Origin: Spongospora subterranea
Lineage: Eukaryota > Endomyxa > Phytomyxea > Plasmodiophorida > Plasmodiophoridae
Assembly (NCBI GenBank): GCA_900404475.1
Contig: OUQQ01000455.1
Location: forward strand, 1 to 17,166
Length of the DNA: 17,166 nucleotides
Reading direction: 5' to 3'
Shown: positions 9,467-17,103 of the stretch, one piece after another
How positions within the stretch are numbered: the stretch's first letter is position 1
Layout: each line of letters begins with the position of its first letter
The notes under the pieces: model-generated
Seen by the model: only the letters and a program-made list of their open reading frames with translations
The model's database searches: none
What the model was told of the DNA's origin: nothing
Position numbers and translations under genes: made by a program

Positions 9467-10047
9467 TTAACGAGCCCCAAAGCGACGAGGTTTGAAGTCC
9501 TGGTTATCGCGAGCACTCAAATTAGCGAGTCGAAGAATTCGTGATCTAACGGTCTTGTTCTTGTTGACGTTGCCCATGCCAAGTGACATCGTGAGATTCA
9601 TGAACTCCCAGCTTCGCAGAATTTGACCACTTTTGACTTCCGCGGATCCCTTCGAAGACTCCACGCCACGACCGATATATGTAGTTGATCAACAAAGAAA
9701 AATTCAAGATGGTTTTGAGGCAATCGTACTGGTAAACGTTGACGAAGCGCAATCAACATCAATAAGAATGCGATGGCTGCCTGCTTGGACAATGGACTGG
9801 TATACCCTGATATCTGCAATAACGTTTCAGAATCATTAGGTTGAAACATCAGAATTCCAATTGCTGCGTAATCAACGGTTAACATGACGCCTCAAGCAAT
9901 ATCGTCCGATTCTGGGTCAGAAAATGGGAGAGACTTTTCCGGACACGGTGCCCTAAAACTGCTTGAAGACCTTACAGCGTTAACTACCTCCAAACCATCG
10001 AGAAGAGGTTGAAGGACATCTCCAAGTATGACTATCTGCGATTTCAT
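9467..10047 (-). CDS. Possible small minus-strand gene of unknown function, 2-3 exons, splicing unresolved
   Basis: Two minus-strand frames look protein-like and lie in the right order. The 5' one starts at ATG 10047-10045 and runs 51 residues to 9892 (MKSQIVILGDVLQPLLDGLE ...). The 3' one runs 65 residues over 9664-9467 and ends in KPRRFGAR with a TAA stop. Between them a frame includes QAGSHRILIDVDCASSTF at about 9800-9745. Candidate donors (GTAGTT or GTAAGG in the first block) and an acceptor (TTGCAG near 9815) exist, but I could not find one splice pattern that joins all the blocks. No family is recognised. It would converge on Sec63 with about 275 nt between stops. It may also be chance open sequence. 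Confidence 0.3.
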
Positions 10048-10208
10048 GCAATCAAGCAATATAACAGTTTATGTCATAATTCGATGGCAATGGTGCAGGC
10101 CTCAAAATAAGTTGCATCTCAGTTGATCACCCTGTGAATAACGAAGATGTCGCCAAGGAATGCATGATATGGCTATGATCGCAGCGGAACGTCGCGGAAT
10201 CTGGAATA

Positions 10209-10640
10209 TCATTATTGCAATGGGTGAAAGCTGAATTGCACGTTCGTTTGAAAATGGCTAACCCTGTCACAATCTCAGAAAGAACGGCAACACGGTGGTT
10301 GAATACGCTGGGTTTGCGTTTAGGAGGATATTGAGATGTCTGTATAATGGCGTCTATGAAAGGGAAGACGTCGTATATAGAGAGACATTTTTGTCTCGAA
10401 TGAAGGTCTACGATTGAAGGATGGCAGAAGTTGAGAGAGACGAGTTGATGACTATTGTGGAGCCAACGGAGCGCAAGAATTAGTTTTTTAACACACGATG
10501 ATTCGTGTTTCAGCTCTTTCGACGGGACAAAAAACTATCTGGATCTATGCGTATCGAGTGACCGGTAAAGACGGCAATAAACTATCGCCTCGTCAGGTAG
10601 GATTTGCTGGTAAGAGATACAAACGCCATCGCACCTGCCA
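10209..10640 (+). pseudogene. DDE transposase remnant, copy B, N-terminal part with first catalytic Asp
   Basis: Same family as copy A. A frame from 10209 reads LQWVKAELHVRL ... ISERTATRWLNTLGFRL, the helix-turn-helix-like region before the catalytic core, and ends in TGA at about 10333. A different frame continues with NGVYEREDVVYRETFLSRMK, parallel to the DGYERDDV block of copy A. At about 10487-10545 FLTHDDSCFSSFDGTK contains the first catalytic Asp (family pattern THDExxF). A last shifted block at 10540-10600 reads TGKDGNKLSPR. At least three frame changes and stops make this a dead gene. Confidence 0.75.
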
Positions 10641-10914
10641 AAAAGGATGCTGGAAGATCTCCAAATTTGATACAGTTAAGCACAACACATCCGTGCTGCC
10701 ACGGCTAGAGATGCGGAGTCGACAGCCACGGCCAGTGAAATTGAACCCCAACAATAATGATAGAGCGAAAGTTGCGTCGTGAAAAATCCAATCCAACGAG
10801 CTATCGTGCTATAAATAGATTACTGCCAATTTTTGAAAACGGGATCTATTTTTAGAACTACCTCAAAAACGGTGAAAATGGTTTAAAAAGAGGATGATGT
10901 CCTGGAATTCCGTA
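10641..10914. other. Degraded sequence left of the MITE
   Basis: No transposase motif is recognisable here. The segment TACTGCCAATTTTTGAAAAC starting at 10821 resembles one at 12868 (TACTGCCAATTTTGGAAAGG). The two form a loose direct repeat of about 45 nt bracketing the MITE and the C-terminal transposase half. It may mark element ends or a small rearrangement. Confidence 0.4.
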
Positions 10915-11416
10915 CCGTAGATGACAATATTATCCATCTGACAAAATTAGCAAAATTCCGTGGAAATGACAAAATTAGTGCAAGTTTGGTGACAAAATTA
11001 TCCATCTCAGAGCCCTTGTAATGACAAAATTCAAAAATTTATCCATTTGGCGGTCTCACAGTAGAGGAAACAGTCCGAGCGGCGCAACCCTCTGGTTGAT
11101 GTTCGGTTGCTAATCGTACAGATGTGCTTGACATTTTTGCGATTTTTTTTGCGTTAAAAGTGCGTGAAAAAGTGCGATGAGCAAAAACGGAGTTTTTTCA
11201 GGTGGCATGACAAAATTACTCAATTCTTCAGATTGTTTATGACAAATTCTTTTCCATTTTTTGTTCCATCCTGCTTGACGATAGCCATCCAGCAAGTCGC
11301 TGGAGAAGTTCGCCGCATCCCTCTCAGACCGCACGAAGAAAAAAATATATATGCCGTGACATTATTAGCATCCATTTACGGACGTAAATGTGGATGGATA
11401 ATATTGTCATCCACGG
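10915..11416. mobile_element. Complete MITE with TA target duplication and internal TGACAAAATT iterons
   Basis: The left end CCGTAGATGACAATATTATC (10915-10934) is the reverse complement of the right end up to 11416 with one mismatch. The dinucleotide TA flanks both sides (10913-10914, 11417-11418), as for Tc1/mariner-like insertion. The 502-bp interior has no credible gene. The motif TGACAAAATT recurs in direct orientation at 10939, 10967, 10990, 11022 and 11208, with a shortened form at 11240. The last 61 bases match bases 1-61 with three differences. The element sits within transposase copy B, so it is probably a later insertion. It would depend on a transposase supplied in trans. Confidence 0.85.
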
Positions 11417-11418
11417 TA

Positions 11419-12635
11419 TGTACAACAGCAAGTCAGCAATGCAGGCACCTTGAGTGGCAGGAACCTCGCAGCGGCGTCAAAACCACTATCGCATACATAC
11501 TGTACACCACTAGCAAATCATCAGCAGATGGCCCGAGACGAACGCGCAACGGATGGTGGGATCACGAGAAGCTTCTTGTCCAATCAAGCACTTCTTGATT
11601 CTATTCAAAATCGCGTATCCAGGCAATGTTGATTGCCTCATTCCCGACTGCTCTGCGAATCATCAGGCGTTCGCCAAGGATGCGCTGGTGACCAGTCGTA
11701 TGAACGTTCACGTGGGTGGCAAGCAACCCCTCTTGCGCGGCACTACCTTCGTTCACGCATCACAACGATATTTTGCCGCGGTCCGCGGAAAACCAGGTGA
11801 ATATTATTTGAAAAATGGCATTTGCTGACGATCATCCAGAGTGCTCTGGCATGGCGAAGGGCATGGTTGTGGTCGCCCTTGAACGCGACCTGATTCAAAC
11901 AAGCGGCTGCCGTCCCGTACATAAATGCGACACCTGCAAGGTAAGGCCGACACCGACCTGTCCGACAGCTGGTGATTGAATTCAAAATTCCTTGGAATGC
12001 GGTGACTTCTACAGAATTTGTGTGAGTGATGGCGAAAGAGTGGGCTATTCCCGATAGCGATGATCGCCTGCTGGACACATAATTCTCTATCAATTCCGGT
12101 CGAAACGCCCTTAGGACGCAAGATCTGCGATGGCCATGGTCGTTCCGTCAAATGCCTGAGCATATATTTTCACCCATAAGGCCAATTTAGACTGTCATTC
12201 CTAGACGAAACAAAAAAGGAACGAGACGGGTTCCAAGATTTTCTGTTTGTTGGATTTCGCGAGCGAGAGGTTGACCATTCAGAAAATTATCGAGCAGAGT
12301 GGCCATATGTGCATGCTTTTGTCAAAGTTCCACTGCGAACTCAATCCTATCGAATGCGCCTGGGGCGATACCAAGCGCAATTGCAGGAATGAGTGCGACT
12401 GCTCTTGGGCCAGCATGCAACAGCGTCTGCCACATACCTTGGACGCAGTTCCGATTGCGCGAGTACGTTGTTGGTTCCGGTTGACCGAGCGTTTCCGCGG
12501 TGCCTACAAACGTCGACTGAAAACCGAGTTGCCACGCGCAAGTACCGCCTTTCCGAAACGATCGTTGAAGAGGAACTTGCCGTCGAGTTCGCCGAGAAGG
12601 TTGCGGCTTGGAAGGCCCGACTCGCAGCCAAGTGA
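11419..12635 (+). pseudogene. DDE transposase remnant, copy B, second Asp to C-terminus
   Basis: After the MITE the family resumes in broken frames. NGWWDHEKLLVQ lies at about 11548-11583. In another frame, FKIAYPGNVDCLIPDCSANH gives the second catalytic Asp at about 11645, followed by QAFAKDALVTSRMN and GGKQPLLRG. At about 11830-11990 is AKGMVVVALERDL. From 12247, LLDFASERLTIQKIIEQSGH runs into LLSKFHCELNPIECAWGDTK, with the third catalytic Glu in NPIE, and on to FRLTERFRGAYK. A frameshift near 12510 then moves to ATRKYRLSETIVEEE and the final AAWKARLAAK, stopping at 12633-12635. Parts between 11990 and 12240 are unrecognisable. The C-terminal block is better preserved than in copy A. Confidence 0.8.
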
Positions 12636-13277
12636 AAACACTTTAAGGTTTTAAATATACGATTTGTTGCAACCTATATTGATGACGCGCGGGCGACCGC
12701 TTCAGCCATCACATGATTCCAATGATCGCCAGTGGGCCGTGCCTCTGTGCAGTTCCCCGGCAATCGTCATGGTGCATTTAGAAACGGCCGTGGGAAGCCG
12801 GCAAAAGGCGCATTTATGAAAAACCTACACGTTGCTATTTTTGTTTTAAAAAGACTCTTTCCCACCATACTGCCAATTTTGGAAAGGGGACAATTTTAAA
12901 ATTGATATTTTGTCACCGTTTTGGAATATTTTGCAAAAAAAAGCTTGAGAATGTCGCTTCGATGAGACATCGATGTACGCCGTTTAAATCCTGCACATGA
13001 AGATTACAAAATTGCCATACTCTGTGCCGCTGCCTCACAAAATCTGCGAAAGAAATTACTGTCAGACTACCCGCACTGTACACAAAATACACTGTTGTTT
13101 GCCACAGTTGCAGTTGCGCAGCTTAATTTACCCGCACGGAGTCCCTCAAACTGCGATCGCAGTTTTCCCCGGTCTGTGTCGCAACTCTGAACTCTGTATC
13201 GTCTTGCGTACAGTGAGCAGTCACCGACTGGTACACGCTAGATAGCTTTGCGCAGACCACGAAACGTTTGACAATCT
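12636..13277. other. Intergenic region upstream of the tandem-repeat gene
   Basis: No gene is recognised; the frame at 12997-13245 has no family features. The interval should contain the promoter of the gene at 13380. It includes the direct-repeat partner at 12868-12912 and a perfect palindrome at 13148-13165. Confidence 0.5.
13148..13165. promoter_or_regulatory. Perfect 18-nt palindrome, candidate regulatory site
   Basis: AAACTGCGATCGCAGTTT equals its own reverse complement over all 18 bases. It lies 113 nt before the first possible ATG of the next gene and 215 nt before the preferred one. Position and symmetry would suit a dimeric DNA-binding protein; the binder is unknown. Confidence 0.35.
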
Positions 13278-13379
13278 ATGAAGGGGCCTTTCGTTAACAG
13301 TTCGCAACTCCGAATACACCGTGGCGCGCTGAACAAGCTGAAACGTCAATCGAGGTCAACGTCCTGCAGTTCAATCACA

Positions 13380-15284
13380 ATGATTGTTCATCAGCAGTCA
13401 TTGCTTCAGTGGAGTCGGCTGTGGAGTTCGGCGTCATTGGTTGTGGCGGTCGTGCTGCTGCACTCGGTCTCGCCTGCTACCAGTTCGGCATGTTCCCACC
13501 GCAGGTTGAAGTCTCAAACTGATACGATCAATCTTGAAATGTTCACACACGATTCGGCAGCGCCTGTTGAAGGATCCGATGGCAGCGATGTTATGGAGGA
13601 TGTCGACGAACTGGATGCGATTGCTTCGGAGGATGCTTGTCGTGAGTTCGTCGAGCTCTGTAATTCACAGGAATCTGAAGAAAAAATGACAATATGGGAA
13701 GATGCTCTTGAGGAATGTGTCGATGTCGCTCCTGGGTCTGAACGGATGTTATCTGGCCCAACCGCGACCGAAATGAATGACAATTCAGCAGTTGCGGCGG
13801 AATCCTGTGATGACCAAGGTACCATTCATGAGGAAGTTGAACAGCTTATGGCGAATGCTGCTGATGAACAGGGCGAGGTTCTCAAGTCCCCGTTTGCGCA
13901 TGATGCGGCAGCGACCGAAATGAATGACAATTCAGCAGTTGCGGCGGAATCCTGTGATGACCAAGGTACCATTCATGAAGAAGTTGAACAGCTTATGGCG
14001 AATACTGCTGATGAACAGGGCGAGGTTCTCAAGTCCCCGTTTGCGCATGATGCGGCAGCGACCGAAATGAATGACAATTCAGCAGTTGCGGCGGAATCCT
14101 GTGATGACCAAGGTACCATTCATGAAGAAGTTGAACAGCTTATGGCGAATACTGCTGATGAACAGGGCGAGGTTCTCAAGTCCCCGCATCCGCATGATGC
14201 GGCAAGGCAATTCATAGACTATGTGTCTACGTTGACGGAACGAAAAACTTTGAGGCGCCGTTCAAAGTGGAAAAAGGTGCACGGTTTCATTATGAAGTTT
14301 AAAGGCCCCAGCGTTGTTGAACCGGTTGACTGCTGTTTCGGGACTGATGATCGACTCAAACCGGGCCGATTCTGGTTCAGTTTTGGTTTCCGTCCGCCAA
14401 TTGTCTCATTGCTTCCGGCTGTTAATCCAATGTTTTTGCGAGGAGCTGCATTGTTTGAAGTGATTCACGACATGGCCCCGATCACGTATTGGTTCGTTGA
14501 TTTTGCGATCGTAGTCCTGTTTGGACTGATCGATGTTTTGATGGTTTACCCCATCGGAGCCGCGCATGGATTCGTGGATTCTGTTTTCCTTCCGCTGCGT
14601 GAACTGGAGTTGCAACAGCCTCAATGCACAATGGAAAAAATCGGTGTATACAAATTCAAACGGCATCTACTTGAGCCAGGATACTTTCGAGTTTGCCGTG
14701 AATCGGTTGAAGGCTTCATGAACGTGTCTTCAGGCCCATTACTGAACCATTTATTGTTCAGAGTGATGTTGTGCTTTATTTTTCTTTTCATTTTCCGTTC
14801 GAGAAAATCCGTCCAACGTCCGCTCCTACTTGCACTATCTTTCTCGACCCCATTCATTTTGTTGATGTTGGGCAGTGTTGCATCGTTCGCTGCCGCTGAC
14901 ATGTTCTCTGTTGACGATATTTTGTGGAATACGGCGCTGGATGGGTCAATTCAGTTCGTGTATCTTATGAATGAGCAATTACTCTCGGTCTGGCGGGATT
15001 CTTCTGCTGCCGCGCCAGCACCGCTGGAACCAAGGAGCCATTCTCGTAAAAAAGCGCCGGCCCCTGAACCCAAGAAAGTTGACGATCAGCAGAATCTCCG
15101 ATCGAGTATCTGGCCAGGAGTGAGCAGGATTTGCAGAAGAGTTTTTGGAATCATTGCCGTTTTGCAGATATCCTATTGCATGTGGACTGATGCTTACATC
15201 AGTTATGGATTGGAATTGGGAGGTCGAGCTGGGAGGGCATGGGCGTATCAACTGAGGTCGTTGTTTTCAAAAAAAAAAATATGA
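13380..15284 (+). CDS. Secreted or ER multi-pass membrane protein with three 49-residue tandem repeats, unknown family
   Basis: The single open frame is intact from 13278 (668 residues). I prefer the second in-frame ATG at 13380 (634 residues), because it is followed at once by a signal-peptide pattern: a short N-region, a hydrophobic SLVVAVVLL core and a small-residue SPATSSA cleavage zone. Next comes an acidic region, then three repeats of 49 residues at 13764-14204 (ATEMNDNSAVAAESCDDQGT at each start). A basic stretch (RKTLRRRSKWKK) follows. Hydrophobic segments lie at about 14485-14575, 14750-14800, 14819-14905 and 15142-15185. A Pro/Ala/Lys-rich linker (PAPEPKK) precedes the last one. 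The C-terminus KKKI fits a dilysine ER-retrieval signal, but it is encoded by an 11-A run. No introns are needed, unlike in the two conserved genes. I recognise no family, so the function is unknown. Confidence 0.75.
   Translation: MIVHQQSLLQWSRLWSSASLVVAVVLLHSVSPATSSACSHRRLKSQTDTINLEMFTHDSAAPVEGSDGSDVMEDVDELDAIASEDACREFVELCNSQESEEKMTIWEDALEECVDVAPGSERMLSGPTATEMNDNSAVAAESCDDQGTIHEEVEQLMANAADEQGEVLKSPFAHDAAATEMNDNSAVAAESCDDQGTIHEEVEQLMANTADEQGEVLKSPFAHDAAATEMNDNSAVAAESCDDQGTIHEEVEQLMANTADEQGEVLKSPHPHDAARQFIDYVSTLTERKTLRRRSKWKKVHGFIMKFKGPSVVEPVDCCFGTDDRLKPGRFWFSFGFRPPIVSLLPAVNPMFLRGAALFEVIHDMAPITYWFVDFAIVVLFGLIDVLMVYPIGAAHGFVDSVFLPLRELELQQPQCTMEKIGVYKFKRHLLEPGYFRVCRESVEGFMNVSSGPLLNHLLFRVMLCFIFLFIFRSRKSVQRPLLLALSFSTPFILLMLGSVASFAAADMFSVDDILWNTALDGSIQFVYLMNEQLLSVWRDSSAAAPAPLEPRSHSRKKAPAPEPKKVDDQQNLRSSIWPGVSRICRRVFGIIAVLQISYCMWTDAYISYGLELGGRAGRAWAYQLRSLFSKKKI
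13764..14204 (+). repeat. Three in-frame tandem repeats of 147 bp
   Basis: Units are 13764-13910, 13911-14057 and 14058-14204. Unit 1 differs from unit 2 by two visible substitutions (GAGGAAG/GAAGAAG and AATGCT/AATACT). Units 2 and 3 are identical apart from a few bases at the very end (FAHD versus HPHD). Each unit encodes 49 residues, so copy-number change keeps the frame. Confidence 0.97.
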
Positions 15285-15311
15285 CCGTCAACCGCATGTC
15301 GCTCTTTATCC

Positions 15312-15320
15312 CTATAAATC
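15312..15320 (+). promoter_or_regulatory. TATA-like element
   Basis: CTATAAATC lies between the stop of the tandem-repeat gene and the small membrane-protein frame, about 165 nt before that frame's first ATG. It matches a TATA box by composition only. Confidence 0.3.
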
Positions 15321-15480
15321 ACACTTGTTTTTGTATAAGAACAAATTTTCGGTCTCATCCAGCGCGCTGAGGCTTGCGAATGTATTTGGACACATTGAGG
15401 ACCTGTCGCTATTTTTTGCTGATTTGGATGAAGTTTTCGTGCCGGGTGGTTTGGTGGCCAGCGGCATTCATAACGAGATA

Positions 15481-15741
15481 ATGGCTGCAGATGCTTGGGC
15501 GGTGGCGGCGATGTTGACAGCCATTCTGGGATTGTCGATATCTTTCCAGCACCTGATATTACGCCAGCTCCATCTGAACATACGCCAGGTCGGTCTGGAT
15601 ATCCAACAGCTGCGTATCGAGTTGCTGGCCGAACATGCCGCCATGCTGCGGTCCGAACTGGTCAAAGATTTGCCGATCGCCAAACCGGGATCGCAAGAGA
15701 GCCAGCAGAGCATCCAACCTGACGCTTCTCCAGCAGGCTAG
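15481..15741 (+). CDS. Small single-span membrane protein with amphipathic C-terminal helix, unknown family
   Basis: From ATG 15481 the frame encodes 86 residues ending at TAG 15739-15741. The frame is also open upstream to about 15325 without an ATG, so an upstream spliced exon is possible. Residues 5-24 (AWAVAAMLTAILGLSISFQH) form a membrane segment. Residues 25-63 are leucine-rich and heptad-like (RQLHLNIRQVGLDIQQLRIE), suggesting an amphipathic helix or coiled coil, and the last 20 residues are polar. It lies about 200 nt after the tandem-repeat gene on the same strand. No family is recognised. It may be a genuine micro-membrane protein or the last exon of a larger gene. Confidence 0.45.
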   Translation: MAADAWAVAAMLTAILGLSISFQHLILRQLHLNIRQVGLDIQQLRIELLAEHAAMLRSELVKDLPIAKPGSQESQQSIQPDASPAG

Positions 15742-15875
15742 ATTATCGAGAACATGCATAGCCGATGAGTATCGCTCGCATACGCAAAATACATGTAAAT
15801 CGTCTGAAGTATTTGGTCGTTATCCAACCAGCGTTTGATCGCAAATCTCACAAATGAAATCATTGATTATAATGC
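15742..15875. other. Short spacer
   Basis: Non-coding sequence between the small membrane-protein frame and the inverted-repeat element. Nothing recognisable. Confidence 0.4.
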
Positions 15876-16216
15876 GGAATCTCACAGTTTGAGCTGGGTA
15901 GACTTTAATGTGGCACAAACTGAGACAACTGCATCGTTTGTGCTAGGGGCCTCTGAACGGTGCATACTGAATGGAAACAGCAGCGATTCTAGAGCGGTAG
16001 CGCTATCATTAAATTGCAAAAAAAAACATTGTTTTCGGTACAAATAGCCTGTGCGTTGGACAGCTTTGCCCATTTCGGGAAAGGTTCTGTGCCAGGAAAA
16101 ATTGCATTACCTAGGCGAAGATATAAATATTCACCATTCAGAGGCCCCTAGCGCAAGCGATGCAGGTGTCTGTTTGTGCCACAGCAAAATTCTACCAGGT
16201 TCAAAATGTGAATCCA
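15876..16216. repeat. Long-armed inverted-repeat (foldback) element
   Basis: The left arm at about 15876-15964 and the right arm at about 16130-16216 are reverse complements over nearly 90 nt with scattered mismatches. The best blocks are TGGCACAAAC (15911-15920) and GCTAGGGGCCTCTGAA. The central loop is about 165 nt and contains a nine-A run. The structure resembles a foldback MITE. No target-site duplication is evident, so it could also be a segmental inverted duplication. Confidence 0.7.
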
Positions 16217-16539
16217 GCTCTCAACATACAAAAGGTCAAGTGGGTATTCTTTCAATATTGGCAACTCTCTTTTCAGCTTTTCAGCATCTAATCTCGTGCT
16301 TTCTGACATTTAATCGACAATTGACGTATTATCAGGACCTTTCGAAAAGTACGACCAGGGACAATATTCAAGCTGAGACTGCAAAGGTCGCCAGGTCCTG
16401 ATGCTGGCATGGATAAAGGCAAACATCCAATGGGACGAGACTAACACGAAACAAAAAACCGTCAAATTTGTTTTCGATGACAACACTTGATTATAGTTTT
16501 AACATCTCAGCGCCTTTTCCTTTCTCAGGCAGTGCCGAT

Positions 16540-16900
16540 CCCGTTGACCAATGCGACCGAAAACAAAATCCCAGTTAGCATGCCAGACTCTTGTCAGCTA
16601 TGTCAATGACCGGTCGATTTTGACATCAAACTCGTGTCCGGGTAGTGTTCGAACATGTCTGGTGGAGGACCCATCGCACGTTGGCCTTCGAAGTGTCAGA
16701 TATGACGCAACGCCCATGTCAGCAGCTCGTTTACACAGCGAATGACTACATGTTGAAAACCGTCCCGCGCAGTATGGCGGAGCTCAGTATCGGTCGTTCG
16801 TAGAGGCACAAATTGCACGTCTGTTACGGCAAGGATTGATGCCAACATCGACCGGTCATTGACAGCATCGCTCTGGCCATGTTCATAATAAACTGTTGTA
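16540..16900 (+). other. Possible retroelement reverse-transcriptase scrap, weak
   Basis: One plus-strand frame near 16754-16855 reads SFVEAQIARLLRQGLMPTST after RPAQYGGAQYR. This resembles the segment just before the catalytic part of Ty3/gypsy-type reverse transcriptases (a pattern like FVExQIxxLLxxGxIxPSTS). The next residues are not convincingly conserved and a stop follows. The region also holds the 29-nt inverted repeat with arms at 16601-16629 and 16836-16864. Low confidence; chance resemblance is possible. Confidence 0.25.
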
Positions 16901-17103
16901 GCTCAGACTTCGGAATAGCTGACACACTAACAAAATGACCAAAAGAAATGGCACGTGTCAATTATTCTGCGACAAACCCCGTGAGTTGGTAATTGGTACT
17001 CCTCCTATGTTGTTGGACGCTTGATCGCGTTTAAACGAGAAAAACGGTTTTCGTTCAAACCTTTTTGAACGACGGTCCGCAACACTGCATGTACGTGTCA
17101 TTT

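Noticed and set aside
9633..9839. Plus-strand frame of 68 codons
   Set aside because: No ordered family motifs; it overlaps the minus-strand candidate and looks like its antisense.
11743..12163. Minus-strand frames of 116 and 119 codons
   Set aside because: They are antisense to the plus-strand transposase blocks GGKQPLLRG and AKGMVVV, which explain the openness.
13514..13825. Minus-strand frame of 103 codons rich in Ser
   Set aside because: It is the complement of the acidic coding region of the tandem-repeat gene.
13764..14204. CRISPR-like array
   Set aside because: Units are contiguous 147-bp coding repeats without spacers, inside one eukaryotic reading frame.
15325..15480. Upstream extension of the small membrane-protein gene
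   Set aside because: The frame is open but begins at TTG with no ATG, so translation from 15325 is not supported without a spliced exon.
16331..16400. Ten-base inverted repeat ATCAGGACCT / AGGTCCTGAT
   Set aside because: The arms are short with about 50 nt between them and no terminator-like tract or conserved context; likely chance.
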